Of a stretch of DNA of 64,000 bases, positions 9,028 to 15,964 are shown piece by piece. The notes below the pieces were generated by a model, which searched no databases, was not told where the DNA came from, and saw only the letters and a list, made by a program, of their open reading frames with translations. Source of the DNA: JAPLIS01 sp963719415 (GTDB taxonomy: Bacteria > Babelota > Babeliae > Babelales > Vermiphilaceae); assembly GCA_963719415.1 (NCBI GenBank), contig OY970383.1, positions 682,001-746,000 of the forward strand, in the 5' to 3' direction. The first letter of the stretch is position 1; the number at the start of each line of letters is the position of its first letter. The translations under genes and the position numbers were made by a program.

Positions 9028-9993
9028 CTAGTTCTTGAACAAAGCAATGCTCGCTACAAGAGCGAGCGTTGTTGCATCGATAACGTTGCGCGCCAACAAA
9101 CTTTTCCAGCTACTCTGCATAATTCTTTTTTTAACCTCCGCAATTGAAGGTTGATAAGGACGCAAGTCAATATTATCAAGATCATAGTCCGGGCATTCTT
9201 TAAAGGGCAGCCCATGTTTTTTGTATATAGCTTGCAAGGCAGCTCGTTGCTCAGGATTGCCATCTAAAAGATCTAAGTGCCTTAAATAACCATTTGGATC
9301 CCTTAACTCCATAAGATATGCATTATTTTGACTGTTCGCACGAGATTGAAAAGCTATATACCCTTCTCGAGCATCATCAAGAGACAATTGAGGATCTCTT
9401 TCATCATGCATACACACGACAACTATATTAGGAGATATTTTCTTAGCAGAAACAATTAATTGCGGCCCAAAAAATTGATACTTACGAAACGCCAATGCTT
9501 TAGTCGCAAGAGGTATCCACAATCGCGCAAATGGCAAATAAGTAACGAGAGGAACATTAGAAACAGTATGCATTATAGCGCTATGCGGCGACCCAAGCAA
9601 CGCCTCTAAAACTAGCGCCGCTATTGCTTCTTGCTCAGCATGAGATTTTTGAGCTAAAAAATTAACCACTGTCGCAGTGCCCTGAGAAGCGGCAGTAACA
9701 ATAACCTTACCTAACCCAGCATCTTCATCTGCAGCAAATTGTTCTGAGAAATCTCGTATACAATGTTTTTGTCCAAAATCAATCAAATGTCTTTCTGCAA
9801 AAGAATGGCCATAGCCTAAAGAAGAATACATAGCATGCGTTTCCCCATTGGCAACACCATTCCTTCGAAAACTATCGCCTCCAGCATTATTCTGACCCGG
9901 CAAACAAATCGAATGATAACCACTATCTAATTGGCTACCCTGAATGTTTCCCACAAAAACAACAAAAAACAAACAAAAAACCAATCTCTTCAT
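9028..9993 (-). CDS. Secreted alpha/beta-hydrolase-fold protein
   Basis: 321 aa from the ATG at 9993, which has a strong AAGGAG ribosome site. The longer frame upstream is relic ruvA sequence. A signal peptide covers residues 1-19 (ending IQGS). A nucleophile-elbow-like ASQGTA (in VTAASQGTATVVNFLA), a late acid motif (HDERDP) and a histidine in LRHLDLL fit a Ser-Asp-His triad. The C-terminal 18 residues are hydrophobic (TTLALVASIALFKN) and may anchor the protein. A lipase/esterase-like role is inferred; the substrate is unknown. Confidence 0.72.
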   Translation of the reverse strand: MKRLVFCLFFVVFVGNIQGSQLDSGYHSICLPGQNNAGGDSFRRNGVANGETHAMYSSLGYGHSFAERHLIDFGQKHCIRDFSEQFAADEDAGLGKVIVTAASQGTATVVNFLAQKSHAEQEAIAALVLEALLGSPHSAIMHTVSNVPLVTYLPFARLWIPLATKALAFRKYQFFGPQLIVSAKKISPNIVVVCMHDERDPQLSLDDAREGYIAFQSRANSQNNAYLMELRDPNGYLRHLDLLDGNPEQRAALQAIYKKHGLPFKECPDYDLDNIDLRPYQPSIAEVKKRIMQSSWKSLLARNVIDATTLALVASIALFKN

Positions 9994-9999
9994 GCTACT

Positions 10000-10075
10000 C
10001 CTTGTATGCTCCAACGGCAAAAGGCACTTGTTGGTTCGCTGATTCCCTAACAATATCAGTTATAGCACCAATCGT
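10000..10075 (-). pseudogene. Relic of the ruvA 5' end
   Basis: Translation of this segment gives IGAITDIVRESANQQVPFAVGA, clearly homologous to the RuvA N-terminus ISAITGIVKQATNQQVSLTVGA. The start codon has become ACG (10073-10075), and the frame stops after about 25 codons at TAG, just inside the ribosome site of the hydrolase gene. It therefore forms part of that gene's 5' leader. Confidence 0.8.
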
Positions 10076-10205
10076 ATACCATATCTTGCTCTATCTCTTA
10101 ACTCTATAATTAATAAAAAGCTCGAATACGTATATAAAAGTACGAGAAAATTGATAATTTTGCACATTCAGCATTCTATGGATACGATTATGCTTTTCTT
10201 TTTTG
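10012..10205. repeat. Direct repeat copy 2: ruvA 5' end plus upstream region
   Basis: Second copy of the 8757-8945 segment, same orientation. It sits immediately upstream of the secreted hydrolase gene, so that gene is probably transcribed from a duplicated ruvA promoter. Divergence is low in the promoter half and higher in the coding half, as expected once the coding part lost its function. Confidence 0.85.
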
Positions 10206-10212
10206 CTTGTCG

Positions 10213-10671
10213 TTATCTTTTGATTGAATTCACCATTTCACAACATTCATCATCACGACAATCATCGTCATCGCCACCATCATCCGGAACTGCTGGAAGC
10301 TGTTCACGCTGCTCAGGAACTGCTTGAAGTTTTCCCTGTGGCGTAATCCGCCACCTAGATCTCGAACCTCGACCCCGCTCCCGGTCCTCAATTGACATTG
10401 TCGCTAACCCATTACCTACACTCACCCCGTTTTCATCCACTTCTTCTATTCCATCAAAAAAATCTGATTCGTCTTCTTGGAAAGGCGCTGAATGATCACG
10501 CCGAAATGCTGGCGGCTCTTGCCGAAAATCCTCAAAATCATCTTTTCTTTCCACCGCCGATGATTCTTTTGGCGCGCCTTGCTGCACAGAATGAGAAAGC
10601 TCTGCAGAAAATAAAACAGGAGCCTTCAACGATAAAAACAAGACCAATATATTTTTATATTTCATACACAC
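10213..10671 (-). CDS. Small secreted acidic protein, unknown
   Basis: 152 aa. A GTG at 10671 lies 6 nt after AAGGAAA; the ATG two codons later (MKYKNILV) is the alternative. A signal peptide is clear (residues about 1-22, ending LFSAE). The mature protein is low-complexity, rich in Asp, Glu, Arg and Pro, with a run of Asp and two cysteines near the end (DDDDCRDDECCE). No domain is recognised. It lies upstream of the duplicated ruvA segment. Confidence 0.6.
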   Translation of the reverse strand: MCMKYKNILVLFLSLKAPVLFSAELSHSVQQGAPKESSAVERKDDFEDFRQEPPAFRRDHSAPFQEDESDFFDGIEEVDENGVSVGNGLATMSIEDRERGRGSRSRWRITPQGKLQAVPEQREQLPAVPDDGGDDDDCRDDECCEMVNSIKR

Positions 10672-10855
10672 GATCTTTCCTTCTTAGATTATAATTAGAT
10701 ATTAGATACAAAAGTTATAGATTCAAACTATAGATTAAAGCTACAGATCTAACAAAGTAAATAGACGCCGAAAAAGCCATTAAAATAGGTCTATTGCATA
10801 TGTATTTTTACGATGTGATACACTAAAATAAGTGAAGATTCCTTTTCAGTAGTAA

Positions 10856-11041
10856 AAAAAGGAGCCGAGGAATATCGCTGTAAAGAAAAAAGCTACCAAA
10901 AATCGTACGCCAGTAAAAAAGGCACCCGAAAAAGCGACATAAAAAACGAAAATTAAAAAAGTAATGAAAGAGCTTAAAAAAGGGGTGCTTCACAGCGGTT
11001 CTAAAACAGGCACTCAAGTAAAAAATCGCAAACAGGCATAG
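10856..11041 (+). pseudogene. Histone-H1/DUF6496-like small basic protein, degraded
   Basis: One frame reads as a Lys/Ala/Pro-rich H1-like stretch (VKKKATKNRTPVKKAPEKAT), an internal TAA, then VMKELKKGVLHSGSKTG and VKNRKQA before TAG. The second part is the recognisable DUF6496-type C-terminal motif, which normally continues IAIALSEA. The frame has a stop in the middle and at the end, and no usable start. It is a decayed nucleoid-associated-type gene. Confidence 0.6.
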
Positions 11042-11146
11042 TATGAGTATGGAATCCTTACAAGCCATCATGATTTTCTCATGGTCAATTATTAAGCCAA
11101 CAAAAAATCCATACCAAGGCAAAGCGTTCCTTTTTCCCCACCTCAA

Positions 11147-11257
11147 ATAATAAATCTATTTTTTTCTTCCGACGCATCTCATCTTATTTCTGCTGTCAGT
11201 GATAGCACCGTACAGATTTTTAAAGCACCATTAGCCGAAAAAGAAAAAAACAATTAA
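11147..11257 (+). pseudogene. WD40-repeat protein, C-terminal remnant 1
   Basis: A 36-residue open tail reads NLFFSSDASHLISAVSDSTV followed by QIFKAPLA, a typical WD40 blade (S-D-G-x-x-L-x-S-x-S-x-D-x-T-V-x-I), then a lysine-rich end and stop. There is no start codon or ribosome site, and upstream sequence is shifted out of frame. A second, similar tail lies at 12121-12315. Confidence 0.55.
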
Positions 11258-11296
11258 ATATTTTTTTTAAAAATGTCATAAGTTTTGTTCTATCTC

Positions 11297-11433
11297 TCAT
11301 GAAGCAGCCAATACTTTTTCTTCCTGCACCCGTTTATATCGCTCATGCACAATCCAAGGAATAAGACCTACAGCAACCAATGCCCCTCCAAAACAGCCTA
11401 CTTGACGAGCAAATGTATCTACCGTATGTAGGA
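11297..11433 (-). pseudogene. C-terminal remnant of a membrane protein (FGGAL motif), copy 1
   Basis: The minus strand reads TFARQVGCFGGALVAVGLIP then WIVHERYKRVQEE and a stop at 11297. The hydrophobic stretch followed by a basic tail suggests a C-terminal membrane anchor. It begins directly after the GNAT stop codon and has no start of its own. A shorter relative (FGGALVFWIVREG) is at 12339-12419. Confidence 0.45.
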
Positions 11434-11994
11434 TTATGCCGACTTAAATTTTTTAATCAACAAATAATGCTCCTTGCCCGCACTGCTAACGTCACCTTCC
11501 ATCATACAATCACACACATGTTCAAAACCAGCCTTCTCATACACATCCTTTGCTCGAAGATTATCGATTGTCGGATCAATAAAAAAAGTATCCGCTTTGT
11601 TATCAACCGAGGTACGAAAGTAATCGACAAATTCAGATAAAGTTCTAGCCCCATAGCCTTTGCCAAAAAATTGTGGACTACCAATCATATAGTCAAGGCT
11701 ATAGGTATTACCTGTCTCTGAAAGCCGAGAAAGTTTTTCTTGGCCTATATCTTCTTCAGGTGTTTCCTGAATAGTCATCAACATCGCAAAAGGTTCTTTG
11801 CTAGCTGATGCAATCCAATACACATATTTTCCATCTATATACGTTGATGGCGTATTTCTTCCTTCAACAAAATTGATAATGTCATCTTTGTGTGCTTGAG
11901 AGTTGTCCCAAAATTCTGCTACAAAATCTTGAGCAAGCCAATCAAAAATAGTTTTCACATGCGATTTTTGTAATTTTTCAAAATAAATACTCAT
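11434..11994 (-). CDS. GNAT acetyltransferase, aminoglycoside 6'-N-acetyltransferase-like
   Basis: 186 aa from the ATG at 11994, which has AAGGGG 4-5 nt upstream; the frame is open 9 codons further. Sequence fits the AAC(6')/IucB-type GNAT branch: an N-terminal FEKLQKSHVKTIFDWLAQ, the acetyl-CoA-binding loop FFGKGYGARTL, and IDPTIDNLRAKDVYEKAGFE near the C-terminus, the region most like AAC(6') enzymes. True substrate is unknown; drug resistance should not be assumed. It is an isolated intact gene among pseudogenes, perhaps a recent arrival. Confidence 0.85.
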   Translation of the reverse strand: MSIYFEKLQKSHVKTIFDWLAQDFVAEFWDNSQAHKDDIINFVEGRNTPSTYIDGKYVYWIASASKEPFAMLMTIQETPEEDIGQEKLSRLSETGNTYSLDYMIGSPQFFGKGYGARTLSEFVDYFRTSVDNKADTFFIDPTIDNLRAKDVYEKAGFEHVCDCMMEGDVSSAGKEHYLLIKKFKSA

Positions 11995-12120
11995 AAGCCC
12001 CTTTCTCAAACATAATTTCACATCCTTACAACTTACTTCAAAATTGCAAATACTATTCTAATGCAAAAATTTTTATTCTCAACTCAAATTAGGGATAATC
12101 AGACTATAAAAGCATAACCA

Positions 12121-12315
12121 GCTATGTATGGCCAGCTGCTAAAAAGATTAGAAACTGGTACCAACAACATAACCCATCTAATGTTTTCGCCAGAAGGTTC
12201 TCATCTTCTTTTTAACTCTGAAAGAAAAGCAATACACATTGTAGATATAGAATTGGAGATAGAAGCAGAGAAAAAAAAAAGAAACAAAAAAAAAGATCAT
12301 TGCTGTGTATCATGA
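12121..12315 (+). pseudogene. WD40-repeat protein, C-terminal remnant 2
   Basis: The frame opens with MYGQLLKRL and has one WD40 blade (ITHLMFSPEGSHLLFNSERK then AIHIVDIE), ending in a lysine-rich tail. At 64 codons it is far too short for a beta-propeller and has no ribosome site, so it is read as the end of a lost WD40 gene. It parallels the remnant at 11147-11257, including the charged tail. Confidence 0.5.
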
Positions 12316-12338
12316 TACAAATTTATTTTTCGAAACAG

Positions 12339-12419
12339 TCAGTTTTTTTGCTTTTTGAACACGTCCACACCCTCACGCACGATCCAGAAAACTAAAGCTC
12401 CTCCAAAAGAGTCTTCATA
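12339..12419 (-). pseudogene. C-terminal remnant of a membrane protein (FGGAL motif), copy 2
   Basis: The minus strand reads YEDSFGGALVFWIVREGVDV followed by FKKQKN and a stop. It resembles the copy at 11297-11433 (GCFGGALVAVGLIPWIVHERYKR). Both copies lie just downstream of, and convergent with, a WD40 remnant, so a WD40-plus-membrane-protein pair seems to have been duplicated before decay. Confidence 0.4.
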
Positions 12420-12474
12420 GCGGAGCGAATTTTTCTAGCCAAACGAACCATGCTTAATAAAAATTCAGATAAAT

Positions 12475-12503
12475 TTGACAAAAAACTGACTCATTGATAC
12501 TCT
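12475..12503 (+). promoter_or_regulatory. Probable sigma70-type promoter of tRNA-Gly and jag-mnmE
   Basis: A consensus TTGACA at 12475-12480 is followed after 17 bp by TACTCT (12498-12503), a modest -10. It lies 27 bp upstream of the mature tRNA start, a normal distance for a tRNA promoter. No other promoter is obvious before jag. Confidence 0.55.
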
Positions 12504-12530
12504 TGTTTTTATTGTTTTAGCTTTTTGTAG

Positions 12531-12606
12531 GCGGAAATAGCTCAATTGGTAGAGCGTTGCCTTGCCAAGGCAAAGGTTGCGGGTTCGAGTCCCGTTTTCC
12601 GCTCCA
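12531..12606 (+). tRNA. tRNA-Gly (anticodon GCC)
   Basis: The acceptor stem gcggaaa/tttccgc, the D-arm gctcaattggtagagc, an anticodon loop ttGCCaa, and the T-arm with gttcgagtc are all present. The discriminator is T and CCA is encoded (12604-12606). It lies 48 bp upstream of jag on the same strand, and no terminator is visible between them. Confidence 0.97.
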
Positions 12607-12653
12607 TGAATTAAGTATCAGTTACATATTTGTTAATTATAAGGTTAGGGCGC

Positions 12654-13292
12654 ATGAAATCTATCGTGGAAGAAGCGTCATCTATTAAGCAAGCTATAGA
12701 AAATGGCTGGAAACGTTTAGGTGAGCCAACTATTTTTTCTGTAAAAATTTTAGAAAAACCAGAACAAAGCTTTTTAGGATTTAATAAAAAACCAGCAAAA
12801 ATAGCTCTCATTGTTGAAGATACAATACAGGTCAGACTCAATTCAAAAGATACAAGTCAGCAGTCGCAAAAAAAACAACCTTTTTTAGCGCAACCAGAGA
12901 CTAAACCTCGAGAAAAAGAGAATTTTACCAAAAAAAACTCTAGTTCACAAAATTTTGCTAGTCAGAATACCTCTAAGCAAGATTTTACTATGCAAGACTT
13001 ATCAGACGAGAACAATTCCCCGGAGAGTACTCCTAAGTGGTCACCGCAGCGCGTTGATACAATAAAAGATTGGTTTACAAAAACCCTGCTTCTCATGAAC
13101 AAAGAACAGATTAAATTTGACGTTTCAGTTGAAGAATCAACATTGCATATCGTTTTAAGCACACCATTATCATCAGACAATAAAAATGAACGATTTGTGT
13201 TTGCAAGTATAGGTCACCTTATGATGGAAACCTTACGAAACAAATCTAAAAAAATATTACGCAATATGCGTATTATTATCAGCAATCGCTAA
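12654..13292 (+). CDS. jag: Jag/KhpB-like RNA-binding protein
   Basis: 212 aa from the ATG at 12654, which has AGGTTAGGG upstream; the in-frame TTG 24 nt earlier is weaker. The first 50 residues are a Jag_N domain (KSIVEEASSIKQAIENGWKR, then FSVKILEKPEQSFLGFNKKPAKIAL). A long Ser/Gln/Lys-rich linker follows (residues about 60-125), then a KH-like region, but no clear R3H motif. Family members bind RNA and affect cell-envelope growth. Position directly before mnmE matches the common rnpA-yidC-jag-mnmE cluster, although yidC is absent here. Confidence 0.85.
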   Translation: MKSIVEEASSIKQAIENGWKRLGEPTIFSVKILEKPEQSFLGFNKKPAKIALIVEDTIQVRLNSKDTSQQSQKKQPFLAQPETKPREKENFTKKNSSSQNFASQNTSKQDFTMQDLSDENNSPESTPKWSPQRVDTIKDWFTKTLLLMNKEQIKFDVSVEESTLHIVLSTPLSSDNKNERFVFASIGHLMMETLRNKSKKILRNMRIIISNR

Positions 13293-13328
13293 TCACTAAA
13301 TTAAGAGGTCGCCTACGCGTGAAAAATT

Positions 13329-14696
13329 TTGCTCGTGCTCTATGATCAAGAAGTGATCATTGCTCAATGCACCCCATCCGGCTCTGGCGCTCTAGCACTG
13401 CTCCGCATAACAGGTGTTCATGCTATTGAACTAGTAGCACGAATGAGTCTTTTAGCCGATCGTCAATTATTGTGCAAATTGCCAACACATACTATTCACT
13501 ATGGTTGGGTTATAGATACCCACGGGGTTAAGCTAGATAACGTCCTGTTTCTGTTAATGCGTGGACCAAAAACATTTACTGGACAAGATACGGTCGAAAT
13601 CACCTGTCACAACAATCCTTTTATTATTGAATCTATTATTCAACAAGCTATTATACTAGGCGCTCGTCTGGCGCAAAATGGTGAATTCTCTTTGCGCGCA
13701 GTGCTAAACAACAAAATGGATGTTCTTCAAGCTGAAGCAATTAATGAACTCATTCATGCTAATACTCAGATGGGCTTAAAGCAAGCGCTTGCTCAAGTAA
13801 ATGGCAGTTTTTCATCGTGGATACAAAAAATAGAAAAACAGCTGCTTAAAATACTAGCCTTTTGCCAAGCAAGCTTTGAATTTATTGACGAAGAAATAAC
13901 GTTTGATGATCAAATAAAAGAAATGATAGCGAGCGTTTTATATAAAATTAACGCGGCTAAAATCACCTTTGACCAACAAAAACAGATCCGAAACGGTATT
14001 CGCATTGCTCTTATCGGTTCGGTAAACGTCGGCAAATCATCGATTTTTAATTTTTTTTTACAACAGAACCGAGCAATTGTCACTGATATTGCTGGCACCA
14101 CGCGAGATGCTATAGAAGCTGGTCTCTACAGAGATGGCAACTACTGGACATTAATAGATACCGCTGGACTGCGTGAAACCGATAACATCGTAGAACAGGC
14201 CGGCATTATCAAATCTTTCGAACAAGCCCAGTTGGCAGATATTATTCTTTTAGTTTTTGACGGATCTTGTTCCATTTCAAAAGACCAAAAAAAAATATAC
14301 TCCGATCTCCATGAGCAATATACAGATAAAATTATATCTGTATGCAATAAAGTAGATCTACCACAACAACAAATAATCGAGTGGCAAAGCTATCCTGTTT
14401 CAACGAAAAATGGAACCGGTTTCTCAGATTTACAAAAAGCGTTAGATAGAAAAGTAGAAAATTTATTTGCAACCATAAACTCACCCTTCTTGCTTAATAA
14501 ACGACAATTTAATATAATAATTGCATTAGAAAAAGATGTAAAACACATAGAGACGCTTTTAAACTCAACACTGCAATATGAGCTTATAGCATATCATCTT
14601 GTTGATGCTCTAGCTCGTTGCGCTGAATTAACGGGAAAATCGATAAGCGAACAGGGTCTTGATCTTGTTTTTAAAGAATTTTGTGTTGGAAAATAA
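13329..14696 (+). CDS. mnmE: tRNA modification GTPase MnmE (TrmE)
   Basis: 455 aa. The N-terminal folate-binding domain (IIAQCTPSGSGALALLRITG), helical domain, an inserted G domain (P-loop GSVNVGKSS, then TDIAGTTRD, DTAGLRE, NKVD) and the C-terminal catalytic FCVGK (Cys motif CxGK) are all present. With MnmG it makes the cmnm5 modification on U34 of several tRNAs. The start is uncertain: TTG at 13329 and GTG at 13335 are in frame, just after an in-frame TGA. A good AGAGG site at about 13302 instead precedes a GTG in another frame that stops after 8 codons, perhaps a leader peptide. Confidence 0.94.
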   Translation: MLVLYDQEVIIAQCTPSGSGALALLRITGVHAIELVARMSLLADRQLLCKLPTHTIHYGWVIDTHGVKLDNVLFLLMRGPKTFTGQDTVEITCHNNPFIIESIIQQAIILGARLAQNGEFSLRAVLNNKMDVLQAEAINELIHANTQMGLKQALAQVNGSFSSWIQKIEKQLLKILAFCQASFEFIDEEITFDDQIKEMIASVLYKINAAKITFDQQKQIRNGIRIALIGSVNVGKSSIFNFFLQQNRAIVTDIAGTTRDAIEAGLYRDGNYWTLIDTAGLRETDNIVEQAGIIKSFEQAQLADIILLVFDGSCSISKDQKKIYSDLHEQYTDKIISVCNKVDLPQQQIIEWQSYPVSTKNGTGFSDLQKALDRKVENLFATINSPFLLNKRQFNIIIALEKDVKHIETLLNSTLQYELIAYHLVDALARCAELTGKSISEQGLDLVFKEFCVGK

Positions 14697-14730
14697 TTAA
14701 TTTCTCTGCTTAAAATTAGTTAAAAAAAAT

Positions 14731-15900
14731 ATGAGTTACGATAAAAATATGAAAAAAATAGTTATTTTTTCTACTGCCGGCGGTGGAGGCCATGTATCTG
14801 TTGTAGAATCTTTAAATGCCGCTCTTGGTCAAAACTATAAAATACAGACCGTAGAAACATTTCGCGATATTCTTTTTTCCCAATCTATTTTTACCCATTA
14901 TATTCGTCCACTTAATCTATATGATTATTTTTTACGAAAAAATATGGTTTTTTTATGTAATATCTATGCAAAACTTGCAAACATATTTTTTTCTTTCAGA
15001 AACAAAGCTACCTCTGCCACTATTCACGACTACTTAGCAAAAGAACGGCCCGATCTTGTTATTTCTGTCATCCCCTTGGTAAACGCCTGTATTGGCCAAG
15101 CAACCCAAAAACTCAACATCCCCTTTCTCATTGTTTCATCTGACATTAGCGTTAAACTTTATCTTCTTAACTTTAATAAGTATATAAATAAAAATTTGTC
15201 TGAAATATATGTAGCAACACCATTTCCAGACAACACCCATGATAATACCAATCAAAAATTAATATCAAAAGCTGCTATCAAACAAGAAAATAGTTTTGTA
15301 GTTGGCCCATCGATCAGACCCCGATTTTTATATAAAAAAAATCGATTAATTCTACAAGAAAAATGGAATATAAATAAAACTCTTCCAACAGTTATGCTTA
15401 TGATGGGAGCGCAGGGATCAGAAGCGACCATTAAATATTGCAAAGAGTTAACAAAAACTACCACATCCATTAATCTCTTAGTCTGTGTTGGCAAAAACAA
15501 TAGGCTTAAACATCAAATACTCGAAATTAAATTCCCTGATATAATAAACATACATATTATCGAATTTACACAGGACATAGACGAGCTCATGACTATTGCT
15601 GATCTTTTAATCAGCAAATCAGGTTCGTTAAGCGTTTGTGAAGCAATCTATCAAGAATTACCGATTCTGTTAGACGCAACAACCACCGTCTTAATGCTAG
15701 AACAACCAAATCATCCATTTATTGCTGAGCATGGATTTGGCGAATCATTGACAAACATATATAAGGTGGGTAGTCGAATAGACTATATATTTGCGCACCC
15801 TGCTATTTTAAAACAATGGCGTCACAATCTATCTCTTTTTAAGAAAAAAAACAGCCAAATCGAAATTCCAAAGCTTATTGCACATATCTGGGCTTCTTAA
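14731..15900 (+). CDS. MGDG-synthase/MurG-type glycosyltransferase (GT28)
   Basis: 389 aa. The N-terminus has the glycine-rich acceptor-side loop (VIFSTAGGGGHVSVVESLNAAL). Next comes an MGDG-synthase-like stretch (RPDLVISVIPLVNACIGQAT), and the C-terminal nucleotide-sugar lobe (LLISKSGSLSVCEAIYQELP, then EQPNHPFIAEHGFGES). This matches diacylglycerol glucosyl/galactosyltransferases rather than true MurG. Its probable product is a glycolipid of the membrane. The ATG at 14731 lacks a clear ribosome site; the ATG at 14749 (MKKIVIF) is as likely. It lies 34 bp after mnmE. Confidence 0.82.
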   Translation: MSYDKNMKKIVIFSTAGGGGHVSVVESLNAALGQNYKIQTVETFRDILFSQSIFTHYIRPLNLYDYFLRKNMVFLCNIYAKLANIFFSFRNKATSATIHDYLAKERPDLVISVIPLVNACIGQATQKLNIPFLIVSSDISVKLYLLNFNKYINKNLSEIYVATPFPDNTHDNTNQKLISKAAIKQENSFVVGPSIRPRFLYKKNRLILQEKWNINKTLPTVMLMMGAQGSEATIKYCKELTKTTTSINLLVCVGKNNRLKHQILEIKFPDIINIHIIEFTQDIDELMTIADLLISKSGSLSVCEAIYQELPILLDATTTVLMLEQPNHPFIAEHGFGESLTNIYKVGSRIDYIFAHPAILKQWRHNLSLFKKKNSQIEIPKLIAHIWAS

Positions 15901-15964
15901 ATTCGTTTTCTTAAACATGGCTTTCTTCCAGAAGTTTTGCGTTTTATCAGCTCCAAAAACTTTT

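Noticed and set aside
10823..11146. 107-codon minus-strand ORF rich in Phe and Leu
   Set aside because: It is the antisense of a Lys-rich H1/DUF6496-like relic on the plus strand.
11434..11994. GNAT gene as an antibiotic-resistance gene
   Set aside because: Similarity to AAC(6') is only at motif level, and the IucB/AAC(6') branch has other substrates; no evidence of resistance in the sequence.
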